Assembly (NCBI GenBank): GCA_001600415.1
Contig: BCJX01000010.1
Coordinates: forward strand, 632,085-696,084
Reading direction: 5' to 3'
Length of the DNA stretch: 64,000 bases
Source: Pascua guehoae
Lineage: Eukaryota > Basidiomycota > Tremellomycetes > Trichosporonales > Trichosporonaceae
Positions 33,156-46,706 of the stretch are shown in pieces. The notes beneath the pieces were generated by a model. It did not search any database. It saw only the letters and a program-made list of their open reading frames with translations, and was not told the origin of the DNA. How positions within the stretch are numbered: position 1 is the stretch's first letter; each line of letters starts with the position of its first letter. A program made the position numbers and the translations under genes.

Positions 33156-36100
33156 ATCAAGTCGAGGACAACTGGTACGGTGGAGGGTTGGGTCGTGTGT
33201 GGCGTCGGCGCGTCGTCACAGAGACAGTTGCACAAGTGGTAGCTTTGGAGGGTTGGGACAGAGTAGCGATGGAACGCGACGATAAGACAAACAAACTAGA
33301 CCGTGCCCAAGTGGACACGCCTGCGAGGTAAAAGTGGGGGATAAGGGGACGAACGTGTTCAACATGACCAGACCTTTATGCGATCTTTCAAAGACATGCC
33401 TGCCCATCCATCCAGGGGAACCGAGGCTGCAACCTGCTGCCTCGAACGTCTCTGGGTATGCTACCAACGCCCAAAGACAAGGCAGGCATGATGACCCGAG
33501 GCGCAACTGCCCAAGCCCACACTCGGGTCCATGTGTCTCATCCTAAGCATGCTGACTTCCTGAGTTGCTTCACTTGACGATGCCTAACCCTGTGCTGGTA
33601 CAAGCATGCCGTCAACTGGGGATGGTAAGTGATGTTTTGGGTTTTGTGCAGCATTGCAGAGCATCAATCGCCGGGTGCAGCCAGCCTGACGGGCCCTACA
33701 AGGGGGGAGCGGGGGGAGTGGGGGTATCAAGGGTAAGATGGGCACAGCAGTTGGTGCAGCGGTGCAGCGGTGGCTGTGGCGCGACACAGCTCGACACAGG
33801 TTTCGACACTGGCCCAGTATCGGCCGGCACAGACCCGCGACCGTCACAAGATTAGGCAAATGCTGTGTTCCCTGCACATTAATGGTACAATCTCACAGCC
33901 CCACCTTCCCGGCGTATTGCCTTTGGGTGCTCAAGCACCGCTCCTGAGCGTGAACTGTTTTCCTATGCAAGCCTCCATCCGGCCCCCACACCCTCCAATG
34001 CTGTCCTGACTTGTCGGAAAGTGCTGCAACACATGTCCTGGAACGGGCCTATAGAGTAGTAGTATGCTCCGACCTCCGGCTTCTTGCCTTGGTGCTGTGG
34101 ATCAGCAGCAAACGCACAAGCTCGAACGCGCCACGACACGAAAGAGTACGACATGTACCGAATAGGCAGGCACCCTGCAAGAGACGCCCCCTTCCAGCAT
34201 CAGCAGAAAGCGCCACCCAAACGTGCGCTGTCCCTGTACCCCATGGCACGACGCCTCTGCGCCTTTTTCATACCTCGAGGCTGATAAGCCACAGACGACG
34301 CTCAAACTTAGGGGTGCACGCGAGCAGCATGCCAGAGGGACCAGAGGAACTACACTGGAGAGGGGCCAGAGGGGCCAGACGGGGGCCAGGCAGAGGCGCA
34401 AATCATGGCGCCCAAAGTCAAAAGGGCTTAAACCACAGACCGAGGCACAGCCGTAAACGTTTTGCTGTTTCCCAACCCAAGCGGTGTCGATTGCCCCTCA
34501 GCCAGGGTATTTCAGAGTTAGGAACAAATTGCGTTTTGTCGGGCGCGTCGGCGCATGACCGACATGGCTTGTGGCATGACTCGTCCAATGCCCCGATACA
34601 CGTCAGGAGCGATCACTCAAACCTCCCTCGTCTTTGGCAAGGTAGGTCGAGTTACAGCATTCGCGTTGGGGGCGATGACAGAGCTGGTCCACCAATGCCC
34701 ATGCTGGCGCTTGCGCGTCACTTCTGGGCTCTTCATCCTCAGCCTAAATGCCCTTGGGTCCCCCGCACTACTTTGACTGCCAACATACCTCCCTGAGACG
34801 GGAACGGTGGCCCATCCAATTCGCGTCGTTGTTCTCACAGTCAACACATTGCCCCAATAGCGTCTTGCTAGGGGCGAAAAAGGGGGCAGATGATGGCCTT
34901 CAGGACAGCAAAACCTCCCAGTACGGTACAGCAGCAAAGAGTATTCACCTTTCGGGGTATTCGGAGCAAATGCACGCAAGTGGTCATGAGACACGAGCCC
35001 AAGAATGACGATGTGCGCCACTCTGTCTATCATGTCAATCAAACGTCAATCACTCAGCGAGCGACCTGAGTGATACACCCGGTTGCATGTGCGGGTGGAC
35101 ATGGGCTATTGTGTGGGCTGAGACAGGCTGGGAGCCAGTCCTGTGACGCATTGCAGAGGACATGTGCAAGTGCTATGACGGTTCCGGATTCCATATCCCT
35201 CAACAGGAGTAAACTCTGACGTTCCCATATTCATATCCCGGTGCACAGGCCCGGCGCCAAGCAATGCTCTACAGAGCTCGTGCGTCAGCATCTTCGGTTG
35301 CGACTCACAGCCATGGCCGATAGCTGTGGAGTGCTTTCAGTAAGCTTTTCAGCCAGCGCTTTTATTTTTCGCCTGTTCTATGCTGTCTGGCAATCCTGCT
35401 GTGGCCTTTTAGCCTTTGTCCTTTACTAGACTGCAATCAGGGGTGTACGTACCTGCACAAAGTCAAACGGCCATCAGTGGCCGCCACCTGCCCTAACCTT
35501 GCGTAAAGTGGCGTTTGGTGCCCCCCTTTCCTTGCCCAGGCACGTGCATGAGACAGCACCATGTCGTGATGTCGCGTGTTTTGGACCTGGCCTCTCGCCT
35601 CTGGGCCTCTGGGTGTTCTGCCTCAACATCAAAAGAGGGAACGAGGGGGTACGCGACCTCCTCCATGTGCATGCCTCGAGTCCCATTCAGACTCTCTCTC
35701 TCCTGCCCACTATACAGATTACAGTCGTGCCCCCCTTGACCTGCCTCCAGGGTAACAAGCATCTGGCCCTGGTAACGCTCTTGCTCGTTCGGGATGCTCT
35801 GGTGACACCAAGATGAGGCATTTCCAGACCTTGGCAACAAACGTTCCACCGGCATTTGTGCTAAGCTCACCTACATGGTCGAGCTCCAAAAATTGTGAGT
35901 TTCTGTTCGGACGAGACGAGGCACGCGGCGATCTTCACACTCGCAGCCGTCCTCCGGATGCAACATGCGCATTTTCCGGTCATTTACATACGGTCCATTG
36001 CCCAGTATCAGCAACAGCAGTGCTGCCTGCCATACCCCGCCTGTGAGATTAATTAAACACTCCTGTGCAACTCAACTCCATGCGCCTAAAGGCTTGCCAT

Positions 36101-38373
36101 GGATATTCCGGAGGCTGCGATAACGACATGTCGCGCTCGTTTCTCCTGTGGGAACCATGCCACAGGGTCCCGATATGGGGACCACCCCGCTCTGCTTTGG
36201 CTAGGATCCGGCCAGGTCCATGAGGAGGATCGGCGACGCTCCACTGCTGCAACCTCTTGTTGACAACCGTCCGGTCCTCACCAGAAATCCCTGACCGCCG
36301 TTTAGTGCCACTCTGAGGCTCAAGCCTTGTCTTGGGCGGGAAGCACAATTCGGTCAGGTAACGTTGCCGATAGAACGCGCGCGTGCTCCCTCGTGCGATC
36401 TGCAAGCACAGCTCGCGCACAGCACATGCACATGCCCGAGTGGCGAAACCTTGATGAATCCATAATACAGTCAATGAGCACTCACACACGAGTTGGACAA
36501 ACAGGCTTTCAACGTGACGATATCCGGATCACGGGCTGTGCACCGAGACCAGTACAGTCTGGATCCGAACGTATGGAAGGTGGGCTGAGGCACCGAGGCG
36601 GAGCGAAACCGGGACAGAAAAGGTTGAGCTAGAGTTGTCAACGTCATTTGTGGCAGCCAGGTGACCCAGGGCCCCGACAGAGGATAAAGTTGGCGGATGG
36701 GCGGCCCGCGATCGTCCATGGAGCGGTATGCCGGTACCACAGCCATGCCGCGGAAATGCGCAGTGCTCAGCACAGCTACAGTCAAGCTATGCAGAGAACA
36801 CGTTCGGAAGCTATCGATCGAACACAGGTGGAACAGGAGCGCACAGCTAAAACAGCATCGCCTTTATAGCCAAGAGAATCGGATGCTGATCCCGAGAGTA
36901 TAGTTAACGTAGTAAGCCAGCCTTGTTGATAATCTGTGCGGAAGTGTTGCGGATCAGCACCTGATTTATCAGCTACCCCATCAAACCCTCCTCGATATCG
37001 ACGGCATTTTCGCCGAACATGTTGGCGACGTGGGGTAGCTTACCGACCCATGGGGTAGCAAAGGTGGCACCGAGCGTGAGTTACGTCCAACGTCGTCACA
37101 TGCCTCGTGCCGCGGCGTTTTTGGCGGTTCTTTGGACCGTCACTGGTGTAATCGTGTCCGACTCCAGCGGTATAGTAGCGTGAGTTTTGACGATCGCCCG
37201 GCTTGTGTTAATTATCATAGCACTGTCACAGTCGATCGTGACCTCACACCTTGCCACTTTATGTCCGCCTCATTAGATGGTCTTTGGTACTTTAAATGTT
37301 AACAGTTTCTGCGCTTTGGAATGGGGCATGCACGTGTTATGGAATTGCCATATTCCAGCTCTCTGAGGCTGCGGTCGGATCGTCTGCGTTGTAGTTTTAG
37401 TGTCGTGGGTCGTCCTCCCGAAATGCCACACGTCGCAGACTAGTGCTAGGCGCACATCGTAACGTGTGAATGTCTGGCGGTGGTCGTGGCGCTAGCTATC
37501 AAGTGCTAGAGGTCGATGTGCCAACGCATTCGCTGACGTCGAAGATGCTATTTACGATAGACACCTGTGCCCTCGGATTTTCTATGTCCCTACCTGAGCT
37601 GACTTTGACGTGCCTCCTGGGAATTGTTCCCAAGTTATCTCAGTCAAGGAGATCCCTTCTACGAGGTTCACAGATCGCCGAGGGCCTATCTCCGCCAAGC
37701 TAGGACGTGAGACGGCCCAGGAGATGTGGCAGCAGAAATGACTGCAGCGGGAACGCTCATACCAAACGTCCTGATCTTTAGATATGATGGAAATGGGGAT
37801 TCCGATTTTCCCACCTCCAACTTACTTGCTCTATTCACTTGCTCAAGACCACTTTTCCGCCGAGTCCACCTTATCGCGATCCACAGTTGCTACGCGTTGT
37901 TCTATTGAGGCCGCGTTTCGTTTTATTGTGGGTGCGTTTTCTCGCCGCCGCTTCTTCATTCATGTGGCTCCCACTAGGCTCCAACTTGAAGGAATCGAGA
38001 GTGGGCGACACGCCCTCATATCGTGTCTTGCAGCAGAAGACAAAACAACTCCATGCCACCACACCACAGACTCGGCTATCATCACCTCGGAGGCTCGGAT
38101 TTCGCGCGCAGTGGCTCGGAAATCGCTGGGAGAAAATCGACAATAAACCAAACAAAAATAGCCACCGCCTGTCTCCGCCTCCACCGACTCCGACTCAGGC
38201 GCCTGCGGCCACCCACCCGTCGGCCTCGTCCGATGCGGCCCCGGTATCTCCGTGTCAATGCGTCGAGACCGACTCGGGACATATTGGCCGACGGCAGCTC
38301 GCAGCTCGAGCTATCAACAAGCCGCCTTGAGACCGTACCCACTCTCTAGCACACTAGCAAAACATCCACCACC
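33156..38373. other. 5.2-kb gene desert
   Basis: No protein gene, tRNA or recognisable element. Open frames up to 261 codons exist (34011-34796, plus) but have no motif or matching splice pattern. Bases 36970-37060 hold GCTACCCCA and two TGGGGTAGC copies in inverted/direct arrangement. Bases 37,200-37,900 are noticeably AT-richer. The ends should contain the promoters of the Zn2Cys6 and aminotransferase genes. Confidence 0.45.
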
Positions 38374-40142
38374 ATGACACAAGACGCGCCGATCAAGATC
38401 AACTACCTCGACTATATCAGCACTGAGAGCAAGGGCCGTACGCGCTCTGGCATCAAGGAGCTGCGGCCCTACTTTGAGAGGTCTGACATCATCAGCGTGC
38501 GTGTCTGTGTATTTGGGTCGATGGAATGTTGAGACCTGATCGTCACGATCGGCATCGTGTCTATACTTGGTTCTGACGACAGTTCGGCGGCGGGTACCCC
38601 CATCCCTCGACGTGGCCTGTGAATGGCATGACCTTGTCGGTGCCGTTTGCCAAGGAGTCTGTCTTTGTCCCCGGTTACAACAGTACGTCAGCCTCGCCAT
38701 TCACGAACTTGGCTCTAACAGCAGCCCCAACTCCTGACAAGCTCCTCCCACTTGCCCCGTACACTGTGCCCGAGAAGGGCGCACCGCTCTCGACTGACCT
38801 CTCGTTTGAGCTGCAGTATGGCTCGACCTACGGCTCGGTCCAGTTTGTCAAGTGGCTCAAGGAGCATGTGCGCCGCGTCCACAATCCTCCCTACGAGGGC
38901 TGGGAGCTGCTCAACACTGCGGGTAACACGGACGGCGTCGACGGCCTCTTCCGCGCACTCTTCAACCGCGGAGACGCAATGCTCGTCGAGGAGTTTGGTG
39001 AGCTAGTTTCGGTGGCCCGTTGTGCTCGGCTTCAGCTCACACGCAGCGTACCCCGGCAGTTTGACGGGCGCCGAGACCCAGGGCATCAAGTGCATTGGCG
39101 TCCCGATGGACCAGGACGGTATCCTCGGCCCCGCGCTTGACAAGATTATGGACGAGTGGGACGAGGCGAAGCGCGGTACCAGCCGCCCTCGCGTCCTCCT
39201 CTTGGTGCCGTGAGTTGAGGACACTGTTACCTGCAACTAACGACAGCACATGCTCCAACCCCACTGGCTACACGATGCCCGAGCAGCGCAAGCGTGAAAT
39301 CTACGCAGTGTGCCGCAAGTACGGCGTGCTCATCATTGAGGACGACCCGTGTAAGCTAATCCCTGTTTGTTGTTGACACGACTGACACTCGAAGACTGCT
39401 TCCTCCAGATCCGCCCCAAGGGCAAGGACTCACCGATTGTCCCATCCTTCCTGTCCATGGATGTCGACGGGCGTGTCCTTCGTGTTGACTCGTTCTCCAA
39501 GATTGTAGCTCCGGGCTCGCGGTGCGGCTGGCTCACCGGCCCCGCAGACATTGTCTCGCGTGTCATGAACCGCTCCGAGGCGAGCACGGTGGGTAGTCAC
39601 TCTTGTTCATTTCCACATGACTAACCCGCCAGCAATGCCCATCTGGCTTTTCGATTGCTGCCATCTCTGGCGTCCTCCGCGCGTGGGGTAGCCACGAGGG
39701 CTTTGAGAACAACTACCTCCCCTACATCTCTAGTGGGTACTTAGCGTCGGAAGACTATACTCACCCCGCAGACATCTACAAGGAGCGCTGCCTGTTGATG
39801 GTCAGCCTGTTTGAGAAGTACCTCCCCAAGGAGGCCGCCGAGTGGCCTGAAGGCAAGGGTGGCATGTTCTTGTGGTTGCGGGTCAAGATTGAAAACCACC
39901 CAGAACTCGCGTCCAAGAGCGTCCAGGAGCTCTCTGAGCGTGCATTCAATGCATGCATTGACAACCTCGTCCTCACGGTTCCGTCCAAGTACTTCAAGGC
40001 ACCTGGGCCGCAGTTGACCAAGGACGAGGAGGCGCGCCGGGTCTTCCTCCGCGTATGCTACGCGACCCCCACGTTTGAGCAGCTCGAGGAGGGCGTCAAG
40101 CGTCTCGCCGCGGCTTTCCGTCAAGAATGGCAGCTCGCTTAG
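38374..40142 (+). CDS. Class I/II PLP-dependent aminotransferase (Aro8/aminoadipate-aromatic type)
   Basis: Transfers amino groups between aromatic or 2-aminoadipate-type amino acids and 2-oxoacids; cytosolic in yeast relatives. Exons 38374-38496, 38583-38682, 38722-38997, 39047-39209, 39247-39350, 39395-39588, 39633-39732 and 39772-40142 give 476 residues. [15 protein letters not shown] and [12 protein letters not shown] are typical Aro8 N-terminal motifs. [17 protein letters not shown] is the cofactor-binding segment, [18 protein letters not shown] the NPTG motif, LIIEDDPYCFLQ carries the Asp/Tyr pair, and [17 protein letters not shown] has the Schiff-base lysine. The fold is complete. Introns 38683-38721 and 39733-39771 are both 39 nt and stop-free in frame; I splice them because each has good ends, but retention would still give a readable protein. 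Exact substrate is not settled. Confidence 0.88.
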
Positions 40143-40503
40143 AAATGCAGACTGGATAGAACAATCTATGCATATGTGTTGAATGGTGCAGCCTGCGTTG
40201 GATGAGAGGACATTGTCAACGAGTTGACTCGCATTTCGGCGTTCGGTATTCGACTATGGCCGGTGGAGACTACTATCGGCTCGGCTGTGGCCGCCAAAGC
40301 AAGCCAAACGCGTGGGGCCCACTGCTCGCTTCCTCACTCGACGACTCCAGTCGCCTTTCGCGCCTGAAGACCCGGCCGTTTATCCGTTTGTAGCCCAGAG
40401 TCTTTCCATCGCTCCGTCCGATATCTGGCTTCGTTCAGTCGCTTTAATACTCTCATCAACTCTCTGTTGACGGCCACTCGAGAATCTCTACCAACGACCC
40501 ACA
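40143..40503. other. Short intergenic region
   Basis: 3' flank of the aminotransferase and promoter of the CoA-transferase. Nothing else is seen. Confidence 0.4.
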
Positions 40504-42451
40504 ATGTTCCGCGTCACCGCACTCCGCTCGCTCAGCAGCGCCAGCTCACGCGCTGCTCCTCGCTCCTACGTCCTCCGCACACAGCGCCGGTCGTTCGCGG
40601 TCGATGTCTCTGACCGGCCGCTCGCGGGCATCAAGGTCGTCGACCTCACCCGTGTCCTCGCTGGTCCCACCTCGACGATGATGCTGGTGAGCACAGGCTT
40701 GGCCTAGCTACTGATGGACTGGGGCTGACACCTTAGGCTGACCTCGGGGGTATGTCTTTGTCCCCATGTGTCCATTTGCTCTGCTGACCACGCGCGTGTA
40801 GCCGATGTTATCAAGGTTAGCGAGAGCGTCCGCCCCGTAGTATCCTCTTCAACAAATTGCTGACGATCAGATTGAGTCGCTCACTGGCGACGACACGCGC
40901 TCCTGGAGCCCACCTTCGGCCCCGCTCAAGGACGGGGACATTCCCCGCCCCGAGCTGCCTGGGGAGTCGGCCTACTTCCTGCAGGCGAACCGTAACAAGC
41001 GCTCGTGAGTTTGCCCCCTTATGGGCTTGTCTCTCTTAGGAGACTCTAGTTGGTCGTTGCGGCTGACATGCAGGATTACCCTCAACCTCAAGAAGCCAGA
41101 GGGACAAGAAATCATCAACAAGCTCATCAAGGAGGCCGACGTGCTGATGGAGAACTAGTGAGTAGTGTAGCCCGAGAGAAAGAGACTGACATTTAGCGTC
41201 CCTGGCAAGCTCAAGAAGTTTGGCCTCGACTATGAGACGGTCAACAAGCTCAACCCACGCCTCATCTACTGCTCCGTGACTGGTGAGTTGGCCGGCCGAT
41301 GGAATCAACTGACGCCCAGGATACGGCTCTACTGGACCCTACGCTTCGGCGCCCGGCTACGACGTGGTCATCGAGGCCGAGGCAGGCATGATGCACATCA
41401 CTGGAGAGAAGGGCGGCACTCCCGTCAAGGTGAGTAGCTGGCATGCTGGACCGTCAGCTCGGCGCTCACACTACAGGTCGGCGTCGCCGTTACCGACATC
41501 TTGACGGGCCACTACGCGACCTCTGGCGTGCTTGCGGCGCTCATCAAGCGCGGAAAGACGGGTAAGGGCACTTGGGTCGAGACGAGCTTGTTTGAGAGCC
41601 AGGTGAGTAGCACAACTGCCAGGGTTAGTCACCATGGTTCTAACCACTCTCTGCAGATTGCGTCGCTCGCCAACATTGGCGCCAACTACCTCATTGCGGG
41701 ACAAGAGGCGACACGCTGGGGCACGTCGCACCCGTCCATTGTCCCGTACCAGGTGTTCCCGACCAAGGACTCGTTTATCATGGTCTCTGCGGGCAACGAC
41801 GGGCAGTTTAAGATTCTCTGCAGCCCAGAGGTGTTCAACCGCCCCGAGTGGCTGCAGGACGAGCGCTTTGCGACCAACAACAAGCGTGTCGAGAACCGTG
41901 AAGAGATGATCCGCCTCATTAACGAGGTCCTCGCCGAGAACACGACGGACGAGTGGGTCAAGCGTTTGACTGGAAAGGGGTACGTCACCTGGTGTTGGCA
42001 CACCCGTGCACGCGAGCACACACACACAGGATATGACTGACACACAGCCTTCCATTTGCGTGAGCACACGATCATCTCCGGCCTTGGGAAGCAGAACCCA
42101 CACACTGACACCACAGCCCGATCAACAACATTGCCCAGACCTTTGCCCACCCCCAGGCCAAGGCACGCGGCGTTGTCGAAGAGGTCGAGGTGAGTCTAAC
42201 TCTGCAGCTGTACGAGACTGACAGCAGCACCCGCGTGCAGGCAAGATCAAGCTGGCCGCCGCCGCAGTTACCTACGACGGACAGAAGCCCACGGTGCGTC
42301 CATTGCGTAGAAGTACAGTAATCAGTAGAGTACTGACGCCCAGATCTACCGCCCACCCCCTTACCTCGGCGAGCACACGGAGGAGGTGCTTCTCGAGGCG
42401 GGCTACACAAAGGACCAAGTGGCCGAGCTCCGCAAGAAGGGTGTACTCTAG
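40504..42451 (+). CDS. Mitochondrial class III (CaiB/BaiF) CoA-transferase, SUGCT-like
   Basis: Family III CoA-transferases move CoA between carboxylic acids; the closest animal type is succinate-hydroxymethylglutarate/glutarate CoA-transferase. Thirteen exons: 40504-40686, 40737-40749, 40802-40815, 40871-41004, 41074-41157, 41197-41282, 41320-41429, 41477-41602, 41657-41979, 42048-42059, 42117-42189, 42228-42293 and 42344-42451; 443 residues. A presequence MFRVTALRSLSSASSRAAPR suggests the mitochondrial matrix. RPLAGIKVVDLTRVLAGP, ADLGADVIKIES, YFLQANRNKRSITLNLKKPE, YGSTGPYASAPGYDVVIEA and GVAVTDILTGHYA are family hallmarks. The Asp in the last is the catalytic residue position. GLPFAPINNI closes the active site. 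Exons of 12, 13 and 14 nt are needed to keep these motifs. Confidence 0.88.
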
Positions 42452-42935
42452 TCGCGTTTTCGGGTATCGTTGGGTTCTCATCTGCATGCATTTGTACAGG
42501 CATACTGCGACGTGCGAGAGAGGCCATTGGAAGCGACTCGAAACTGGAAACTTGGATGGTATACCATGGCAAGGTTGTCGTGAGGCACTGACCATGCAGT
42601 CGGGTGGAGCGCGTCTCGCGCCTGGTGACCTGGTGATTTGTTTTGGTGGATGCTTCCCTTCCTTCCTCGGTTTGGGATACTGGATGATCGGACAGAGGGT
42701 CGCGTTCCCTTTTTTCCTTTCTTCCTTCTGTCGTCTTCTCCTTCTTTTCCTTTCCTCCATCTCCATCTCTTTCCCTTTTCTTTCTCATTCTCATTCTCGT
42801 TCTTCACTTTTCAGTTGTCGTTTCTTTTTCCCTCCTCTCATCTTCCTCTTCACGGACGGAGTCTTGATTCTACTCGCCAGACCTGAAGCAGTGAGCTCCC
42901 TCTACTCCTTGCATATGCTGAGCTCCGCAGTCGAT
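42452..42935 (+). promoter_or_regulatory. C/T-tract promoter of the CPSF6-like gene
   Basis: Bases 42690-42855 are almost pure pyrimidine (runs of CTTTCTT, CATTCTCATTCTC), a strong example of the pyrimidine-rich core promoter style. The start of the region is the 3' flank of the CoA-transferase. Confidence 0.5.
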
Positions 42936-44425
42936 ATGTCCGCTTCAGCTTCGGAGCCTACGGCGGCGACGACCAAGGAAGACAAGGCTGTACGTCCGCA
43001 TCCACATGTTCCGAGCTCGCTAACCGTCTCTCTTGTGCTCGTCCCCCCTCAACATTCACTGCCGACCACCACTCCATCGATCCAACGACTTGCCAATGCG
43101 TTCTCGCCACCCTTTCCCCGTCTATACACTCCATCTTTCCTTCCTTGGTTTCCCCAGGTCCCCGACCCGTGTACCTTCCCTATCCCCATCACCCCAGAGA
43201 AGAAGGTCAAGAAGCTCTGGGAGCCCGAGCCGTCTACCAACCACCCGCCCCCCTCGCCTGCATCGGTGCGTCCAGTCACCCATGATGCCCAACTAACCGC
43301 AGTCGATTCTTGCGTCTCCGCTCTCCCCCCGCGCCGCACCGTTCTCGCCGAGCAAGTCGCCCGCCCCTCGCCCGAGCCGCGACGAGGATTACGGCGGCAA
43401 CTTCAAGGCCAAGGAAACCCGCTACGACACCAAGCGCGGCCGCACCACTGGCAAGGCGGAGGGCCTGTCGTCGCAGGCTACTGTCCTGCAGCTCTCTGAG
43501 CTGCACTGGGTGAGTAGCTGGGTGCCAGTTACCATGTAGCAGCTGACTCCAGTTCACGTCTGACGCGGACCTCATGGATGCTGCCGCAGTGGCAGGTATC
43601 GCCGTCACGTTCAAGGACATTACCTTCCTCGAGCACAAGTGCAACGGCAAGAGCAAGGGGTGAGCTGTCGCCTCCCGCGGTCAGCTTACACCAGAACGGC
43701 GTTTATCAACTGCCACACGCCTGAGAACATGACGCAACTGATCCACTGGTTTGAGAACCAGTCAGTTGCGGCAGGTATGGGCATGACAACTGACATGCAG
43801 CGAATTCCAGGGGAAGCGCATCACGACCAACATCTCGGCTACTTTCAACGGCAAGCCGCTCATCCCGCCGCCGACGCACGACAAGGACAATGGCGGGCTT
43901 GGTTACCGTGCCCCTGGTCATGGTGGGACATCGACCGTTGGATTGTACTCACACAACCGCTTACACCAGATGACATGCCGAGGCGCACAGCGCTCCCGTT
44001 CATGCCGACCAACTCGCACGGCGGCGTAAACTTCAACCGCGTGCCGCTCCACCACCGCCAGCAGGTGCAGCAGATGCAGCAGGCGGGCTTCCTCAACCAC
44101 GCGCCGATGGGCAGCTTTGGCCGTGCTGGTGCCGCGGCCATGCAGGCCAGCTCGCAACACTACTCGGATATGAACCGCAAGAAGGGCTCTGGTGGGTGGG
44201 ACAAGGATCTCCCCGACAATCACCCACGCTGACATCAGCCCCCCACAACTCGGCTGGCGCATACTATCCCACGAGTAAGAGTGACTGCATTGGACTCGTG
44301 CTTACACCCCAAGACGAGTCGGTGGTTTGGCCGCACCCAGACTATGGTGAGCTACGACGCGAGCGGAAAGCTAGCTGACATCAGACCCTCGCACCTTGCC
44401 CGTGGCCCACTCTCTCCGCACCTGA
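42936..44425 (+). CDS. RRM protein resembling CFIm68/CPSF6-type cleavage factors
   Basis: Ten exons: 42936-42989, 43158-43265, 43303-43509, 43553-43659, 43695-43760, 43801-43922, 43970-44191, 44239-44274, 44314-44346 and 44385-44425; 331 residues. The RRM starts near residue 110: VLQLSELHWFTSDADLMDA, VTFKDITFLEHKCNGKSKGT, AFINCHTPENM, then FQGKRITTNISAT. The pattern LxxLHWxTSDxDL with NGKSKG is like CPSF6/CPSF7 relatives that guide alternative polyadenylation, although general RNA-binding roles are possible. The tail is rich in Gly, Asn, Met and Gln and ends PHPDYDPRTLPVAHSLRT. I take ATG 42936 (MSASASEP); an in-frame ATG at 42915 would add seven residues. An unusual donor (GTCAGT at 43761) is needed. 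Confidence 0.72.
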
Positions 44426-44848
44426 GGACGCTGGTTGAACCAAACCACAGGTAGAACGCGTGACCTTTGATACCATTCCATACGTCCCGTACACATGACC
44501 CGCACCATACGAAACACACGTTCATACACGCATGGCAGTAGATGTATACATGGCTCGAGATCGTACATGGTCGCAGGCCGCAACGTGCTGTCCACAAGGA
44601 GACTGCATGCTGCAGTGCAGGACCTAGGATGCACCATGCTGCCATGGTGCCCAGTGTCCAGCTGGACCACCTCCACCCTCCACTTTGACGGAGATTGGCC
44701 AATGTCCGGCACATCTGCTGCTGGTGGCGGCGCTGACGATGGTGGTTTACCACACCTCGCGTCTGCGTTTCAGCTTGCTCACTCACTTCCTCTCGTCCGT
44801 CTCGTTATCAACCACGTCCTCTCCCCGCCCCCGCCGCACGCCAGCACA
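44426..44848. other. Intergenic; NEDD8 promoter
   Basis: No gene seen between the CPSF6-like stop and the NEDD8 start. Confidence 0.4.
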
Positions 44849-46240
<1,392 letters not shown>

Positions 46241-46706
46241 GCATTCCCCACGCGGCGGGGTGGGGCCGCGGGGTCTGCACAGTGGGGCTGGGCGGTCGCC
46301 GACGAGTGTGGCTGTGGCCGAGCACTAGCAGTCACCAGGCAGTCCTCTTGGCCCGGCGCGTTCCTACGTCCCCCGTCCCGTCCCGCCGTCGCCGTCGCGG
46401 CGAGTTGGGCGTACGACACCTGGCCTAGAGCCGATGCATAATCTGTACACTTGCTGCGGCCGACTCATCCGGTGATGGGTACTGTATCACCATGGGAGTA
46501 TTGTCGAGGCAGATGGCGGGTCTGCACCTTGGCCTGACATGCCTTGACGCTTGACGTCTGACCTAGCAACTGACCCGCACCCATGCCAACGTGCCTGTCC
46601 ACCTAGCCGCTCCTTCCCCCTCCCCCCTTTCCCCCACCCACCGTCCCCCCAAGCCCCCACCCCCCGCGACCCCCCACCCCGTCCATGATCTATCCGTGCA
46701 TACAAT
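46241..46706. other. Convergent 3' flanks of NEDD8 and RIX7
   Basis: No gene. C-rich stretch at 46612-46680. Confidence 0.4.

Noticed and set aside
34011..34796. 261-codon frame in the gene desert
   Set aside because: No motif, no splice pattern, unbiased composition. Most likely chance.
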